From the NCBI RefSeq assembly GCF_008905045.1, contig NZ_VWMY01000030.1:1-51763 (forward strand): 51,763 nt of DNA. The letters run 5' to 3'. Shown piece after piece: positions 1-8,261 of the stretch. The notes below the pieces were generated by a model, which searched no databases, was not told the origin of the DNA, and saw nothing but the letters and a program-made list of their open reading frames with translations. This stretch comes from Streptomyces albicerus (GTDB lineage Bacteria > Actinomycetota > Actinomycetes > Streptomycetales > Streptomycetaceae). Both the position numbers and the translations under genes were made by a program. The number at the start of each line of letters is the position of its first letter. The first letter of the stretch is position 1.

Positions 1-66
1 TCAGGTGTCGGCTACCGCATCCACACGCAGCCAGAGGCCGGACACGAGGGAGCAGACCGTGGATAG
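1..66 (+). CDS. OmpR-family response regulator, C-terminal end only
   Basis: Frame 1 is open from the window edge to a TAG at 64-66. It reads SGVGYRIHTQ and then a short polar tail. G-V-G-Y-R-I is the closing beta-hairpin of OmpR/PhoB winged-helix DNA-binding domains, so this is the 3' end of a response regulator whose body lies upstream of the window. The sensor kinase start codon overlaps its stop, giving a regulator-kinase operon. Only about 21 residues are visible, so the target genes and receiver cannot be judged. Confidence 0.8.
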   Translation, partial: SGVGYRIHTQPEAGHEGADRG

Positions 67-1141
67 AACCCCTGGTTTGAGCGTTCGCGTCAAACTCACC
101 CTCAGCTACGCCGGGTTCCTCATGCTGGCCGGCGTCCTGTTGCTCGCGGCGGTGTGGGTGTTCCTCCTGCGATCCTACCCATCGGAGATGCTGATCCGCT
201 CCGTCCTCCTGCGGGGCTTCGGCCCAGCGGTGGCCGCAATACTGGCGTTCCTGCTGGTGTTCGGTCTCCTGGGAGGGTGGATCCTGGCCGGCCGCATGCT
301 CGCCCCCCTGACGCGGATCACCGACGCCACCCGCATGGCCACGCACGGATCGCTCTCCCACCGGATCCGGCTGCCGGGCCGCAAAGACGAGTTCCGCGAA
401 CTCGCCGACGCCTTCGACGCGATGCTCGTACGGCTCGAAGCACACGTCGCCGAGCAGCAGAGATTCGCAGCCAACGCCTCCCACGAGTTGCGCACCCCGC
501 TGGCGATCTCGAAGACCCTTCTCGACGTGGCCCGCACCGATCCGAACCACGACGTCGGCGAGGTCATCGACCGCCTCCACGCCGTCAACACCCGGGCGAT
601 CGACCTCACCGAGGCGCTGCTCCTGCTCAGCCGCGCCAACCAGCGGTCCTTCACCCCAGAACACGTCGACCTGTCCCTCATAGCGGAAGAAGCCACCGAA
701 ACACTCCTCCCCCTCGCGGAGAAGAACGGCGTCACCATCGAGACCTCCGGCGACATCACCCCCACGGTCGGATCGCAGGCGCTCCTGCTGCAGCTGACGA
801 CGAATCTCGTGCACAACGCGATCGTCCACAACCTGCCTGAACAGGGCACGGTGTGGGTGAATACCAGCGTCCTTCCCAGGACTGTGGTGCTCACTGTCGA
901 GAACACCGGCGTGAAGCTCACCCCACAGCTGGCCTCGACACTCACCGAGCCGTTCCAGCGCGGCACCGAGCGCATACACGCAGACCACGCGGGCGTCGGC
1001 CTCGGCCTGGCAATCGTCAAAACCATCACCCAGGCACACGACGGAAAACTCACCCTCACCCCGCGCCCTGCCGGCGGGATCCGCATCACGGTGGAACTAC
1101 CCGCGACATCCCCGCACACCGCACCAACTGATGGCGGCTGA
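59..1141 (+). CDS. Two-component sensor histidine kinase
   Basis: Membrane sensor kinase of about 360 residues, partner of the regulator just upstream. The GTG at 59 overlaps the regulator stop (GTGGATAG) and has an AGGGAG motif in front of it, so I prefer it to the GTG at 5. Two membrane segments (about 13-37 and 54-77) flank a very short extracytoplasmic loop. A HAMP linker (about 78-130) follows, then the HisKA box ASHELRTPL with phospho-acceptor His142, an N box (NLVHNAIVHN) and a G box (GVGLGLAIV). A loop of only about 16 residues suggests sensing within the membrane or of envelope stress, not a large ligand domain. The signal is unknown. Confidence 0.93.
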   Translation: MDRTPGLSVRVKLTLSYAGFLMLAGVLLLAAVWVFLLRSYPSEMLIRSVLLRGFGPAVAAILAFLLVFGLLGGWILAGRMLAPLTRITDATRMATHGSLSHRIRLPGRKDEFRELADAFDAMLVRLEAHVAEQQRFAANASHELRTPLAISKTLLDVARTDPNHDVGEVIDRLHAVNTRAIDLTEALLLLSRANQRSFTPEHVDLSLIAEEATETLLPLAEKNGVTIETSGDITPTVGSQALLLQLTTNLVHNAIVHNLPEQGTVWVNTSVLPRTVVLTVENTGVKLTPQLASTLTEPFQRGTERIHADHAGVGLGLAIVKTITQAHDGKLTLTPRPAGGIRITVELPATSPHTAPTDGG

Positions 1142-1214
1142 TGACAGGGTTTGATGACAGCCAGGGCCCGATCCGTTGTTCAGGTGCGTCGGCGGGGCCT
1201 GGACGTGTGTCCTG

Positions 1215-2759
1215 TCACTGGCTGCTCCGTGGACTGTAGGGCTGGAGGAGCTGGTCGACGGGTGCGTAGTCGTCGGTGAGCACTTGGGCATCGCCGATCC
1301 AGGAGGTGAGGTCGCCGCCGCCGGCGATCTTCCAGCCGGTTCGCCGGGCGTCCAGCGCCTCCTGGGTCGCGCGTAGGTCGACTGGCCGGTCGGAGGCGAG
1401 CACCACCATGTTGCCGCCCGCGGGGGTGGCGGTCGGGTCGAGACCGATATCGGCGGGTTCGCCGACGAGGGCGACGTGCTCGAAGGTCTCGCGGAGGGTG
1501 GCTGCTTCGGCACGCGCGAAGGCCATACCACCGTGATCGATGAGGTTGGCGACGTACAGGCCGTCCTCGTTGAGCACCCGCCGTACGTCAGTCATCGCTT
1601 CCTCCGTGGTGAGGTGCCACGGCACGCTGACACCCCCGAAGGCATCGCCGACGACGAGGTCACGACTGTCGGCGTCCAGTCGCCGCAGGCCGAGCCTGCC
1701 GTCCTCGACGCGTACGTCGATACCGCCTCCGGATCTCAGACCGAGTTGCTCGCGGTTGATGCGTACGACCCCGCCGTCGATCTCGGACACGAGGCTGCGC
1801 GTCCCGGGCCGCGTGGCCGCGAGGTAACGGGGGAAGGTGAGCCCGCCGCCGCCCACGTGGTGGGCAGCGAGTGGCTCAGCTTCGGGAAAGGCGGCATCGA
1901 CCACCGACGCGATGGCGCGCACATACTCGAACTCCAGGAAGGTCGGGTCGTCGACATCGACGTAGGAGTGCCGCAAGCCGTCCAGGACGAGTGTGCGGCC
2001 GCCGCCCCGGTCGGGGTCTGCGACGACCCGTGCGCAGTGGTACTTGGTCTCCGTGTCGCAGGCGCCGGGAGCGACCGTGGTGGCGAGGCCGCCCGCAATG
2101 ACCACGAGTGTGAGGGCAGGGGTGCCGGTCCACCCGCGCGTACGCCACTCAGCCAGCGCCGCGCCGACCACCAGCAGTGTTCCGAGGCCGATCAGGATGC
2201 CGCTGACCGGTAACCGCGATACGAGGACGAAGCCGGTGAGCACGGTGCCGACGATGGCGCCGACGGTGCCGACGCCGGACAGCCGGCCGACCACCGTTCC
2301 GGTCTCGGCAAGGCTGGTGAGACGCAACTTGGTGACGATCGGCGTCACCGCGGAGAGCAGCGCGCCCGGCACGAGGATGGTCCCCGCAGCGATCAACAAG
2401 AGCAGAGGTGCTGCCCACTCCGCGGTGGTGCGCAGCACGGCAGGGGTGAGCGCCACGACCGCTCCCGACACCCCGAGCGAGGGGCCTATGAGCCGGCGCG
2501 GATTGACCTGGTCGGCGAGGCGCCCACCCAGCCAGGAGCCGACGGCGATCGCGGAGAGGGCGATGCCGATCACCATGGTGCTGGTCTCGAGGGTGAGGCC
2601 GAGGTAGGGAGCGAGCAGCCGCAGAGCGACGATCTCGACCACCAGGACCGCGGCCGAGGACCCGAACACAAGCACGGCGGCGGCACGGGAACCCAGGCCG
2701 TGGTCGCCAGGCGTGCCCTCGGCGGCAGGCGACGAAGACGATCCGGTCACGGGCGACAT
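1215..2759 (-). CDS. Membrane protein fused to a spermidine-synthase-like domain
   Basis: 514 residues. The N-terminal half (about 25-235) is a run of hydrophobic helices of the MFS-like type often fused to SpeE domains (VLVVEIVALRLLAPYLG, GSWLGGRLADQ). The C-terminal half is a Rossmann aminopropyltransferase/methyltransferase-like fold: HHVGGGGLTFPRYL as the nucleotide loop, then SEIDGGVV ending the second strand, and VGDAFGG. Family members are usually annotated fused MFS/spermidine synthase. Whether this one makes polyamines is unknown, and the membrane half suggests transport or a membrane-bound product. It converges on the kinase gene across 73 nt. Confidence 0.8.
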   Translation of the reverse strand: MSPVTGSSSSPAAEGTPGDHGLGSRAAAVLVFGSSAAVLVVEIVALRLLAPYLGLTLETSTMVIGIALSAIAVGSWLGGRLADQVNPRRLIGPSLGVSGAVVALTPAVLRTTAEWAAPLLLLIAAGTILVPGALLSAVTPIVTKLRLTSLAETGTVVGRLSGVGTVGAIVGTVLTGFVLVSRLPVSGILIGLGTLLVVGAALAEWRTRGWTGTPALTLVVIAGGLATTVAPGACDTETKYHCARVVADPDRGGGRTLVLDGLRHSYVDVDDPTFLEFEYVRAIASVVDAAFPEAEPLAAHHVGGGGLTFPRYLAATRPGTRSLVSEIDGGVVRINREQLGLRSGGGIDVRVEDGRLGLRRLDADSRDLVVGDAFGGVSVPWHLTTEEAMTDVRRVLNEDGLYVANLIDHGGMAFARAEAATLRETFEHVALVGEPADIGLDPTATPAGGNMVVLASDRPVDLRATQEALDARRTGWKIAGGGDLTSWIGDAQVLTDDYAPVDQLLQPYSPRSSQ

Positions 2760-2820
2760 CCTTGCACGGCCCTGGCGGAGCGAATACGGCCTTTGAGTTT
2801 GTGACGGGCCCGGCCTGAGA

Positions 2821-2839
2821 GCCGGTCGGAGTGACCGGC
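2821..2839 (-). terminator. Hairpin after msrB
   Basis: Perfect 7-bp arms GCCGGTC/GACCGGC around the loop GGAGT, with no T tract. It lies about 100 nt downstream of the murC-msrB stop and upstream of the next minus-strand start at 2759. The likely role is terminating the murC-msrB transcript. Confidence 0.45.
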
Positions 2840-2936
2840 GAGTCAGGCGCGGACCTTGCGGGAGCGGTGCGCGAAGTGGCCGTCCGGGACGAGGTGTTGC
2901 CGGGAAGACGCTTCTGCGGCGCAGCCCGGCCGAGCC

Positions 2937-3344
2937 TCAGCCCTCGTCAGCCGCCAGACGCAGCGAGATGCTGTTGATGCAGTACCGCTGGTCGGTCGGG
3001 GTCGGATAGCCCTCCCCCTCGAACACATGCCCAAGATGCGACCCGCACCGAGCACACCGCACCTCCGTCCGCACCATCCCGTGCGACCGGTCCTCGATGA
3101 GCTCGACCGCGTCGGATTCCTTCGGGTCGTAGAAGGACGGCCAGCCGCAGTGCGACTCGAACTTCTCCGTGGAGGTGAAGAGTTCGGCGCCGCAGGCACG
3201 GCAGGAGTACACGCCCTTCGTCTTGGTGTCGGTGTACTCGCCGGTGAACGCGGGCTCCGTGCCGGCCTGGCGCAGGACCGCGTACTCCGCCGGGTTCAGC
3301 TCCGCGCGCCACTGCTCGTCCGGCTTTTCGATGTCGTACGACAT
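2937..3344 (-). CDS. msrB: Peptide-methionine (R)-S-oxide reductase MsrB
   Basis: Reduces methionine-R-sulfoxide in proteins. 135 residues, the normal size for a single-domain MsrB. Zinc site CRAC (48-51) and CARC (97-100), substrate motif HCGWPSF, and catalytic Cys122 in RYCINS. I take the ATG at 3344 because GAGGGG lies 9 nt ahead of it; an in-frame TTG nine bases further upstream is poorly placed. It follows murC after 28 nt on the same strand, so the two are probably cotranscribed, linking cell-wall precursor supply with oxidative repair. Confidence 0.95.
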   Translation of the reverse strand: MSYDIEKPDEQWRAELNPAEYAVLRQAGTEPAFTGEYTDTKTKGVYSCRACGAELFTSTEKFESHCGWPSFYDPKESDAVELIEDRSHGMVRTEVRCARCGSHLGHVFEGEGYPTPTDQRYCINSISLRLAADEG

Positions 3345-3372
3345 GAAGCTCAACCCCTCACAACAGGTACGG

Positions 3373-4761
3373 CTACTTCGACAGGCGGGCCAGGATCTCG
3401 GGACCGAGGTCCGTCACGTCACCCGCGCCCATGGTGAGAACGAGATCACCCGGCTTCGCCATTCCCGCCACCGCATCGGGCACCCGCGCCTTGTCGTGCA
3501 CCGGCGTCACGTCCGCGCCCGCCACCCGCGCCGCCTCGATGATCAGCTCGCTCGTCACGCCCGGGATCGGGTCCTCGCGGGCCGGATAGATGTCCAGGAC
3601 CACGGAGGCGTCCGCCAGGGCCAGGGACTCGCCCATCTCCTTGCCCAGCTCCTGGGTGCGCGAGAAGAGGTGGGGCTGGAAGACCACCAGGATGCGCCCG
3701 GAGGCACCCGCCCGCATCGCCTCCAGGTCCGCCGTCATCTCCGTGGGGTGGTGCGCGTACGAGTCGATGACCTGCACGCCCGCCGCCTCGCCCTTCAGCT
3801 GGAGGCGGCGCTTCACACCGGTGTAGGAGGCGAGGGCCGGGGCCAGCTCGCCCGCCGGGATGCCCAGCGCCACGCCCGCCGCCAGCGCCGCCACCGCGTT
3901 GTGCGCGTAGTGACGGCCGGGGACGGAGACCGTGAAGGTGAGCGGAGAGCCGTCGAGCTCGACGGTCACCTCGCTCTTCAGCCCCTGAGGGACCACGGAC
4001 AGGACCCGTACGTCCGCGTCCTCCGACTCGCCGTACGTGACCACCCGTACGTCACACGCGGTCACGCGGCGCGTCAGCTCCCGCGCACCCTCGTGGTCCG
4101 CGTTGATCACCAGCGTGCCGCCCTCGGTGATGCGGTCCGCGAACGTCTCGAAGGACTCGTAGATCTCGTCCATGGACGCGTAGTTGGCGTGGTGGTCCAG
4201 CTCCACGTTCAGCACGATCGCCACCTCGGGCGCGTACTTGTGGAAGCTGCGGTCCGACTCGTCGGCCTCGGCGACGAAGATCTCGCCCTCGCCGTGCAGG
4301 GCGTTGGAGCCGGGGGCGTCGAGGTCGCCGCCGATCGCGTACGAAGGGCTGCGGCCCAGGGTCGAAAGGGACACCGCCAGCATCGATGTCGTGGTCGTCT
4401 TGCCGTGGGTGCCCGCGACCGCGATCGGGCGCAGGCCGTCCATCAGGCGGGCGAGAGCGTCCGAACGGTGGACGACCGGGATGCCCAGCTCGGCGGCGCG
4501 GGCCAGCTCCGGGTTGTCCGCGCGGATCGCCGAGGAGACGACGACGCAGGTCGCGTCGGGGGCGAGATGCTCGGCCGCGTGGCCGATGTGCACCGTCGCG
4601 CCCAGCGCGCGCAGCGCCTCGGCGGTCGCGGACTCCTTCGCGTCACTGCCCGCCACCTTGGCCCCACGCTGCGCGAGGATCTTCGCGATACCCGACATTC
4701 CGGCGCCGCCGATGCCGATGAAGTGCGGTCGGTCCATGGCGGTGGGAAGGCCGGGTGCCAT
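3373..4761 (-). CDS. murC: UDP-N-acetylmuramate--L-alanine ligase MurC
   Basis: Cytoplasmic ligase adding L-Ala to UDP-MurNAc with ATP, the first peptide step of peptidoglycan synthesis. 462 residues. The N-terminal UDP-binding Rossmann motif FIGIGGAGMSGIA (14-26) comes first, then the ATP-binding P-loop GTHGKTTTT (117-125), the central Mur ligase signature EADESD, and C-terminal HHPTE. Start ATG 4761 has GGGAG about 8 nt upstream. It leads the murC-msrB pair, well away from the main dcw cluster, which as I recall is the usual place for a Streptomyces murC. An intergenic repeat lies in its upstream region. Confidence 0.96.
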   Translation of the reverse strand: MAPGLPTAMDRPHFIGIGGAGMSGIAKILAQRGAKVAGSDAKESATAEALRALGATVHIGHAAEHLAPDATCVVVSSAIRADNPELARAAELGIPVVHRSDALARLMDGLRPIAVAGTHGKTTTTSMLAVSLSTLGRSPSYAIGGDLDAPGSNALHGEGEIFVAEADESDRSFHKYAPEVAIVLNVELDHHANYASMDEIYESFETFADRITEGGTLVINADHEGARELTRRVTACDVRVVTYGESEDADVRVLSVVPQGLKSEVTVELDGSPLTFTVSVPGRHYAHNAVAALAAGVALGIPAGELAPALASYTGVKRRLQLKGEAAGVQVIDSYAHHPTEMTADLEAMRAGASGRILVVFQPHLFSRTQELGKEMGESLALADASVVLDIYPAREDPIPGVTSELIIEAARVAGADVTPVHDKARVPDAVAGMAKPGDLVLTMGAGDVTDLGPEILARLSK

Positions 4762-4884
4762 AGGTGTTTCTCCCAGGATTCGGGTACGACGGTGAGCGCG
4801 CCCAGCTTATTCGCTGCAGAGACAGGCGCCCCCCGAGGGCCTCGGGATGGGCGGGCGGCCCCGTCAAAGCGCGGGGACCGGGCG

Positions 4885-4943
4885 GCCCCGTAAGGGGCGC
4901 GGGGAACTGCGCGACCAGCCCGCACGCACCCGCAGCCGAAACT
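4885..4943 (+). repeat. Short palindromic repeat, subtype A
   Basis: Head GCCCCGTAAGGGGC folds as a 5-bp stem with a 4-base loop. It continues GCGGGGAACTGCGCGACCAGCC and a CACGCACCCGCAGCC tail. It sits between the murC start and the end of the next minus-strand gene upstream. Same family as the copies at 16107, 30008, 35078, 35145 and 38693. Confidence 0.75.
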
Positions 4944-4965
4944 CACACCCTTGCGCAGCCCACAC

Positions 4966-5439
4966 TCACACCTTGCTGTGCGAGAACAGCTTCAGCACCG
5001 GCACCCCCACCTTGTGCCGCGCCCGCGAGGCCCAGTCCCGGTGGAAGAACTCCTCCACATAGTGGGGATCGGTCAGCACGATGACCTCATCGGCCTCGAT
5101 CTCGTCGACCAGCGCCTTGAGCGCATCCAGCGGATGATCCTCGATCAGCCGCCCGTCCGCCTCGTTGCCGGACGAACGCAGCGCCGTCAGGGACACGGCG
5201 AGCGCCTTCTGCCCCTGACTGAGGGCGTCCTCGCCCTCGGGCGTCTCCCGCTCGCGCGCCGCTTCGTCCAGCTCGCCGAGCGCCACGTCGTCGATGGCCC
5301 GCAGCAACCGGTCCGCCTGTTCCCCGCGGGGCTGGAGCAGCACATGGAAGGCGACCTGCTCGTCGCCGTGCAAGGTGGTGACGAACTCCACGTCCGCGGA
5401 CGTCAGGGCCTTCTCGATCATCAGTACGCTTGTGAACAC
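4966..5439 (-). CDS. Conserved actinobacterial protein of unknown function
   Basis: 157 residues, acidic and soluble, with no signal peptide. It begins VFTSVLMIEKALTSADVEFV and ends with a short Lys/Ser tail (KLFSHSKV). The GTG at 5439 is preferred over the ATG at 5457 because AGAAGG lies about 9 nt before it. The phrase ADEVIVLTDPHYVEEFFHRDW near the end looks like a nucleotide-binding alpha/beta (universal-stress-like) strand-helix. I recall some Streptomyces relatives labelled indole-3-glycerol phosphate synthase, but nothing here supports a TIM-barrel enzyme. It lies upstream of murC on the same strand, separated by 204 nt and a repeat. Confidence 0.75.
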   Translation of the reverse strand: MFTSVLMIEKALTSADVEFVTTLHGDEQVAFHVLLQPRGEQADRLLRAIDDVALGELDEAARERETPEGEDALSQGQKALAVSLTALRSSGNEADGRLIEDHPLDALKALVDEIEADEVIVLTDPHYVEEFFHRDWASRARHKVGVPVLKLFSHSKV

Positions 5440-5572
5440 GACAGGCGCCCTTCTCATCCGTGGGCCGTCCGTAGGCCCCTGCGGAAACCATCCTGCCCCG
5501 TGACAGTACGGGGCCTGCGAGATTTAGTGTGCCCGGCGAAAGCTATACGGAACGGGTGATTCCGCCTATGTG

Positions 5573-6439
5573 TCAGGTCCGACGGTAGCGGCTGAAGAGG
5601 AACCCGGCCTCTTCCAGCAGGGACGTCAGCTCGAACCGCCTCGGCACCGCCACCGGCGGACCCCCCGCGATGCGCTGGGCGTCACCCGCTGTGAGCATCG
5701 GGGACACCGTCAGACAGAGCTCGTCGAGAACCCCGGCCGCGACCAGCTGGCCGAGCAGCCGGGGCCCGCCCTCGGTCAGGAGCCGGTACATGCCCCGGTC
5801 GGCGAGCGCGCGTACGGCCCGTGCGGGGTCCACTCCCATGCCGTCGCCCGCGATCACGACCTGGGCGCCGGCCTTCTCCGCGGCGGCGATCCTGTCCGGC
5901 GCCGCGGCGGCACCCGTGAGCAACAGCGTGGGCACCAGGGGTGACGTGAACAGCGGCAGCGAGAAGTCCAGGTCGAGGCTGGCGCTCACCACTGCGATCG
6001 CCGGGGCCGGGCCCTGCCCCGCCGCCTCCCGGAGCGCGGCGAAGTCCTCACGCGCGCGTGCCGGGCGGTACCCCTCCTGCCGTACCGTTTCCGCGCCGAC
6101 CACCACGATGTCCGCGAGCCCCCGCAGCGTGCCGAAGATCCGCATGTCCGCGGCGCTGGAGATGGGCTGCGAACGCCCGTCGTGCTGGGCGGCGCCGTCG
6201 AGGGTGGAGACCATGTTGGCCCGCAGCCAGGGCTGACGCCCCGAGGGGCCCGGGGAACCCGTGGAGCCCGAGGGCCCCGCGGAGCCGGCCGGATAGGCAT
6301 ACGCCTCAGCCAGCTCCTCCAGCCCCCACTCCCGATCCGCCCGATCCGTACCATCCGCCCCGTCCGCCCCATCCCTACCGGGGGTCCCGCCCGAGGCCCG
6401 GGCTGCTGTCTCATCGGTCACAGGGAACAGACGTCGCAT
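5573..6439 (-). CDS. RibD C-terminal-like pyrimidine reductase family protein
   Basis: 288 residues. It carries the dihydrofolate-reductase-like fold of the riboflavin reductase family: RANMVSTLDGAA for substrate binding, ISSAADMRIFGTLRGLADIVVVGAETVR, and LLTEGGPRLLGQLVAAGVLDELCLTVSP for NADPH binding and the C-terminal strand. No deaminase domain and no rib neighbours, so a role in riboflavin or a related pyrimidine reduction is inference only. The N-terminus holds two unusual collagen-like Gly-X-Y stretches (about residues 17-31 and 52-69). I start at ATG 6439; longer readings upstream look non-coding. Divergent from zapE with only 37 nt between start codons. Confidence 0.85.
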   Translation of the reverse strand: MRRLFPVTDETAARASGGTPGRDGADGADGTDRADREWGLEELAEAYAYPAGSAGPSGSTGSPGPSGRQPWLRANMVSTLDGAAQHDGRSQPISSAADMRIFGTLRGLADIVVVGAETVRQEGYRPARAREDFAALREAAGQGPAPAIAVVSASLDLDFSLPLFTSPLVPTLLLTGAAAAPDRIAAAEKAGAQVVIAGDGMGVDPARAVRALADRGMYRLLTEGGPRLLGQLVAAGVLDELCLTVSPMLTAGDAQRIAGGPPVAVPRRFELTSLLEEAGFLFSRYRRT

Positions 6440-6476
6440 GTCCTGCAGTCTGGCACGGCCCGTAGAGTGGGGAACC
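6440..6476. promoter_or_regulatory. Divergent overlapping promoters, probably leaderless
   Basis: On the plus strand TAGAGT (6463-6468) lies 8 nt before the zapE GTG. On the minus strand CAGACT (6452-6447) lies 7 nt before the reductase ATG. Both fit -10 boxes for leaderless transcripts, in which case each -35 would fall close to or inside the other gene's start. No clear -35 consensus is visible. Confidence 0.5.
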
Positions 6477-7583
6477 GTGTCAACCTCCACCACCGCCTCC
6501 AGTTTCGGCCCGATAGCCGACGCGGCCCCGTCGTCCCTGTGCGCCCGCGAGCCGCACGTCCCCGCGGACCGGCTGGTCGGCGAGATGGTGCCGCCGCCGC
6601 GCTTCGACTCGGTCCGCTTCGATACGTACATACCGGACCCGAACCAGCCCAGCCAGACCGAGGCCGTACGCGTCCTGGACGGCTTCGCAGCCGGACTCGG
6701 CGGGGCGCACGCCATCGGCTCCGGATCCGGCAGGCGCGGCTTCTTCGGCTTCGGCAAGAAGCCCGCGAAGGCCCCGGCCGGCCCGCGCGGTGTCTACCTC
6801 GACGGCGGTTACGGCGTCGGCAAGACCCACCTGCTCGCCTCCCTCTGGCACGCGACCCCGGCGGAGCCCTCGCTCAAGGCCTTCGGCACGTTCGTGGAGC
6901 TGACGAACCTGGTCGGCGCGCTCGGCTTCCAGAAGACCGTGCAGACGCTGAGCGGCCACCGGCTGCTGTGCATCGACGAGTTCGAGCTCGACGACCCGGG
7001 CGACACCGTCCTGGTGTCCAGCCTGCTGCGCAAGCTGGTCGACGCGGGAGTGGCGCTCGCCGCGACCTCCAACACGCTGCCGGGCAAGCTCGGCGAGGGC
7101 CGTTTCGCGGCGGCCGACTTCCTGCGCGAGATCCAGGGCCTGTCGGCGCACTTCCGCGCGCTGCGCATCGACGGCGAGGACTACCGCCACCGTGGGCTGC
7201 CCGAGGCCCCGGCCCCGTACTCCGACGAGCAGGTCACCAAGGCCGCGTACGCCACCCCGGGCGCCTCGCTCGACGACTTCCCGCATCTGCTCGACCATCT
7301 GGCCCGGGTCCACCCCAGCCGGTACGGCGCGCTGACCGACGGGATCGAGGCGGTCTGCCTCACGGATGTACAGCCGGTCCCGGACCAGTCCACCGCGCTG
7401 CGGCTCGTCGTCCTCGCCGACCGGCTGTACGACCGCGAAGTGCCGGTACTCGCCTCGGGACTCCCCTTCGACCGGCTGTTCAGCGAGGAGATGCTGAACG
7501 GGGGCTACCGCAAGAAGTACTTCCGCGCGATATCCCGGCTCACCGCCCTGGCGCGGGACGCGAAGCCCCTGGTGAAGGACTGA
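6477..7583 (+). CDS. zapE: Cell division protein ZapE (AFG1-like P-loop ATPase)
   Basis: 368 residues. ZapE/AFG1 proteins are single-AAA-like ATPases; in E. coli ZapE acts on the Z ring. Walker A GGYGVGKTH (110-118) and Walker B LLCIDEFELDDPGD (163-176), then SLLRKLVDAGVALAATSNTLP (sensor 1 region), all typical. Gly/Lys-rich residues 82-104 before the P-loop appear to be a disordered insert. GTG 6477 is chosen because homology starts soon after it and GGGG lies close upstream; the ATG at 6438 would overlap the divergent promoter. Confidence 0.93.
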   Translation: MSTSTTASSFGPIADAAPSSLCAREPHVPADRLVGEMVPPPRFDSVRFDTYIPDPNQPSQTEAVRVLDGFAAGLGGAHAIGSGSGRRGFFGFGKKPAKAPAGPRGVYLDGGYGVGKTHLLASLWHATPAEPSLKAFGTFVELTNLVGALGFQKTVQTLSGHRLLCIDEFELDDPGDTVLVSSLLRKLVDAGVALAATSNTLPGKLGEGRFAAADFLREIQGLSAHFRALRIDGEDYRHRGLPEAPAPYSDEQVTKAAYATPGASLDDFPHLLDHLARVHPSRYGALTDGIEAVCLTDVQPVPDQSTALRLVVLADRLYDREVPVLASGLPFDRLFSEEMLNGGYRKKYFRAISRLTALARDAKPLVKD

Positions 7584-7642
7584 CCTCTTCAGCCCTCTTC
7601 GGCCCCGGTTCAGCTCTCTTCAGGCTCTCTTCAGGGTGAAAC

Positions 7643-7690
7643 GTTAAGTTAACCCTGCAAACAACTCGCCGCGTTAACGTACATGTTGAC
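7643..7690 (+). promoter_or_regulatory. Cluster of GTTAA(C) motifs upstream of a secreted protein gene
   Basis: GTTAA at 7643 runs directly into GTTAAC at 7648. Further copies are GTTAAC at 7673 and GTTGAC at 7685, all within 50 bp of otherwise GC-rich DNA and 40-90 nt before the 7730 start. Direct CTCTTCAG repeats lie just upstream (7585-7635). These could be a promoter with operator sites; no regulator is identified. Confidence 0.35.
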
Positions 7691-7729
7691 GTGAGAGTAC
7701 TTGACCTGAAGTCGGCCGGGAGGGGGCCC

Positions 7730-8104
7730 ATGTTACGAGGTACGACGGCCCGGACGCTGTTCGTCGTTCTCGCCGCCGTCCTGCTGGCCCTGCAACTCTC
7801 CGCCCCCACCACGGCGTTCGCTTCCGCGCACAAGACACATGCCATGGGCCCGAAGGACGAGGCCGAGTTCGTCACCTGTGACGAGACCGTGCACTCGGAC
7901 AGCCCGACCGGTCCCCTGCGCACCCGCGACCGGATCCGTGTCGCGGACCACGCCCCTCAGGCACCCGTGCGTTTCCTGCTCTGCAAGGACCCCGCGGCCT
8001 GCGCCGAGGACCCGTCGCACAGCGCGGCCCCCGCGTCGCACCACCGCACGACGAGATCATCGATATCCCACTCCTCAGCGGCGCTTCAGGTCTTCCGCTG
8101 CTGA
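7730..8104 (+). CDS. Small secreted cysteine-containing protein, unknown function
   Basis: 124 residues. It has a signal peptide: RGTTAR, then a hydrophobic core (LFVVLAAVLLALQLSAP) and an AFASA cleavage site. The mature part of about 90 residues has four scattered Cys (TCDE, LLCK, ACAE and the terminal FRC) and a His/Ser-rich stretch near the end. ATG 7730 follows GGGAGGGGG, a strong ribosome site; the in-frame GTG at 7691 would place extra residues before the signal peptide. I do not recognise the family. It lies between zapE and the carbonic anhydrase on the same strand. Confidence 0.7.
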   Translation: MLRGTTARTLFVVLAAVLLALQLSAPTTAFASAHKTHAMGPKDEAEFVTCDETVHSDSPTGPLRTRDRIRVADHAPQAPVRFLLCKDPAACAEDPSHSAAPASHHRTTRSSISHSSAALQVFRC

Positions 8105-8157
8105 GCCGACCCCCCACCGGGCACGAAGCGACTCCGACCTGACCGACCCTCACCACG

Positions 8158-8184
8158 CCACGTCCGCCGAGCGCGTCGACGTGG
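8158..8184. promoter_or_regulatory. Inverted repeat upstream of carbonic anhydrase
   Basis: CCACGTC (8158-8164) and GACGTGG (8178-8184), perfect 7-bp arms with a 13-nt spacer, 78 nt before the carbonic anhydrase start. It could be a terminator for the secreted protein gene or an operator for the bicarbonate genes. Confidence 0.3.
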
Positions 8185-8261
8185 GGTCATGTCGCCGTAC
8201 CCGCATGCGCTCCGTTTTGTACGCCGACGCGCCCTCGAAGCGCGCCAGGAGGAACTGACAC

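Noticed and set aside
2842..2915. Minus-strand frame ending HFAHRSRKVRA before msrB end
   Set aside because: High GC3 but no start of its own; it runs back into msrB in another frame.
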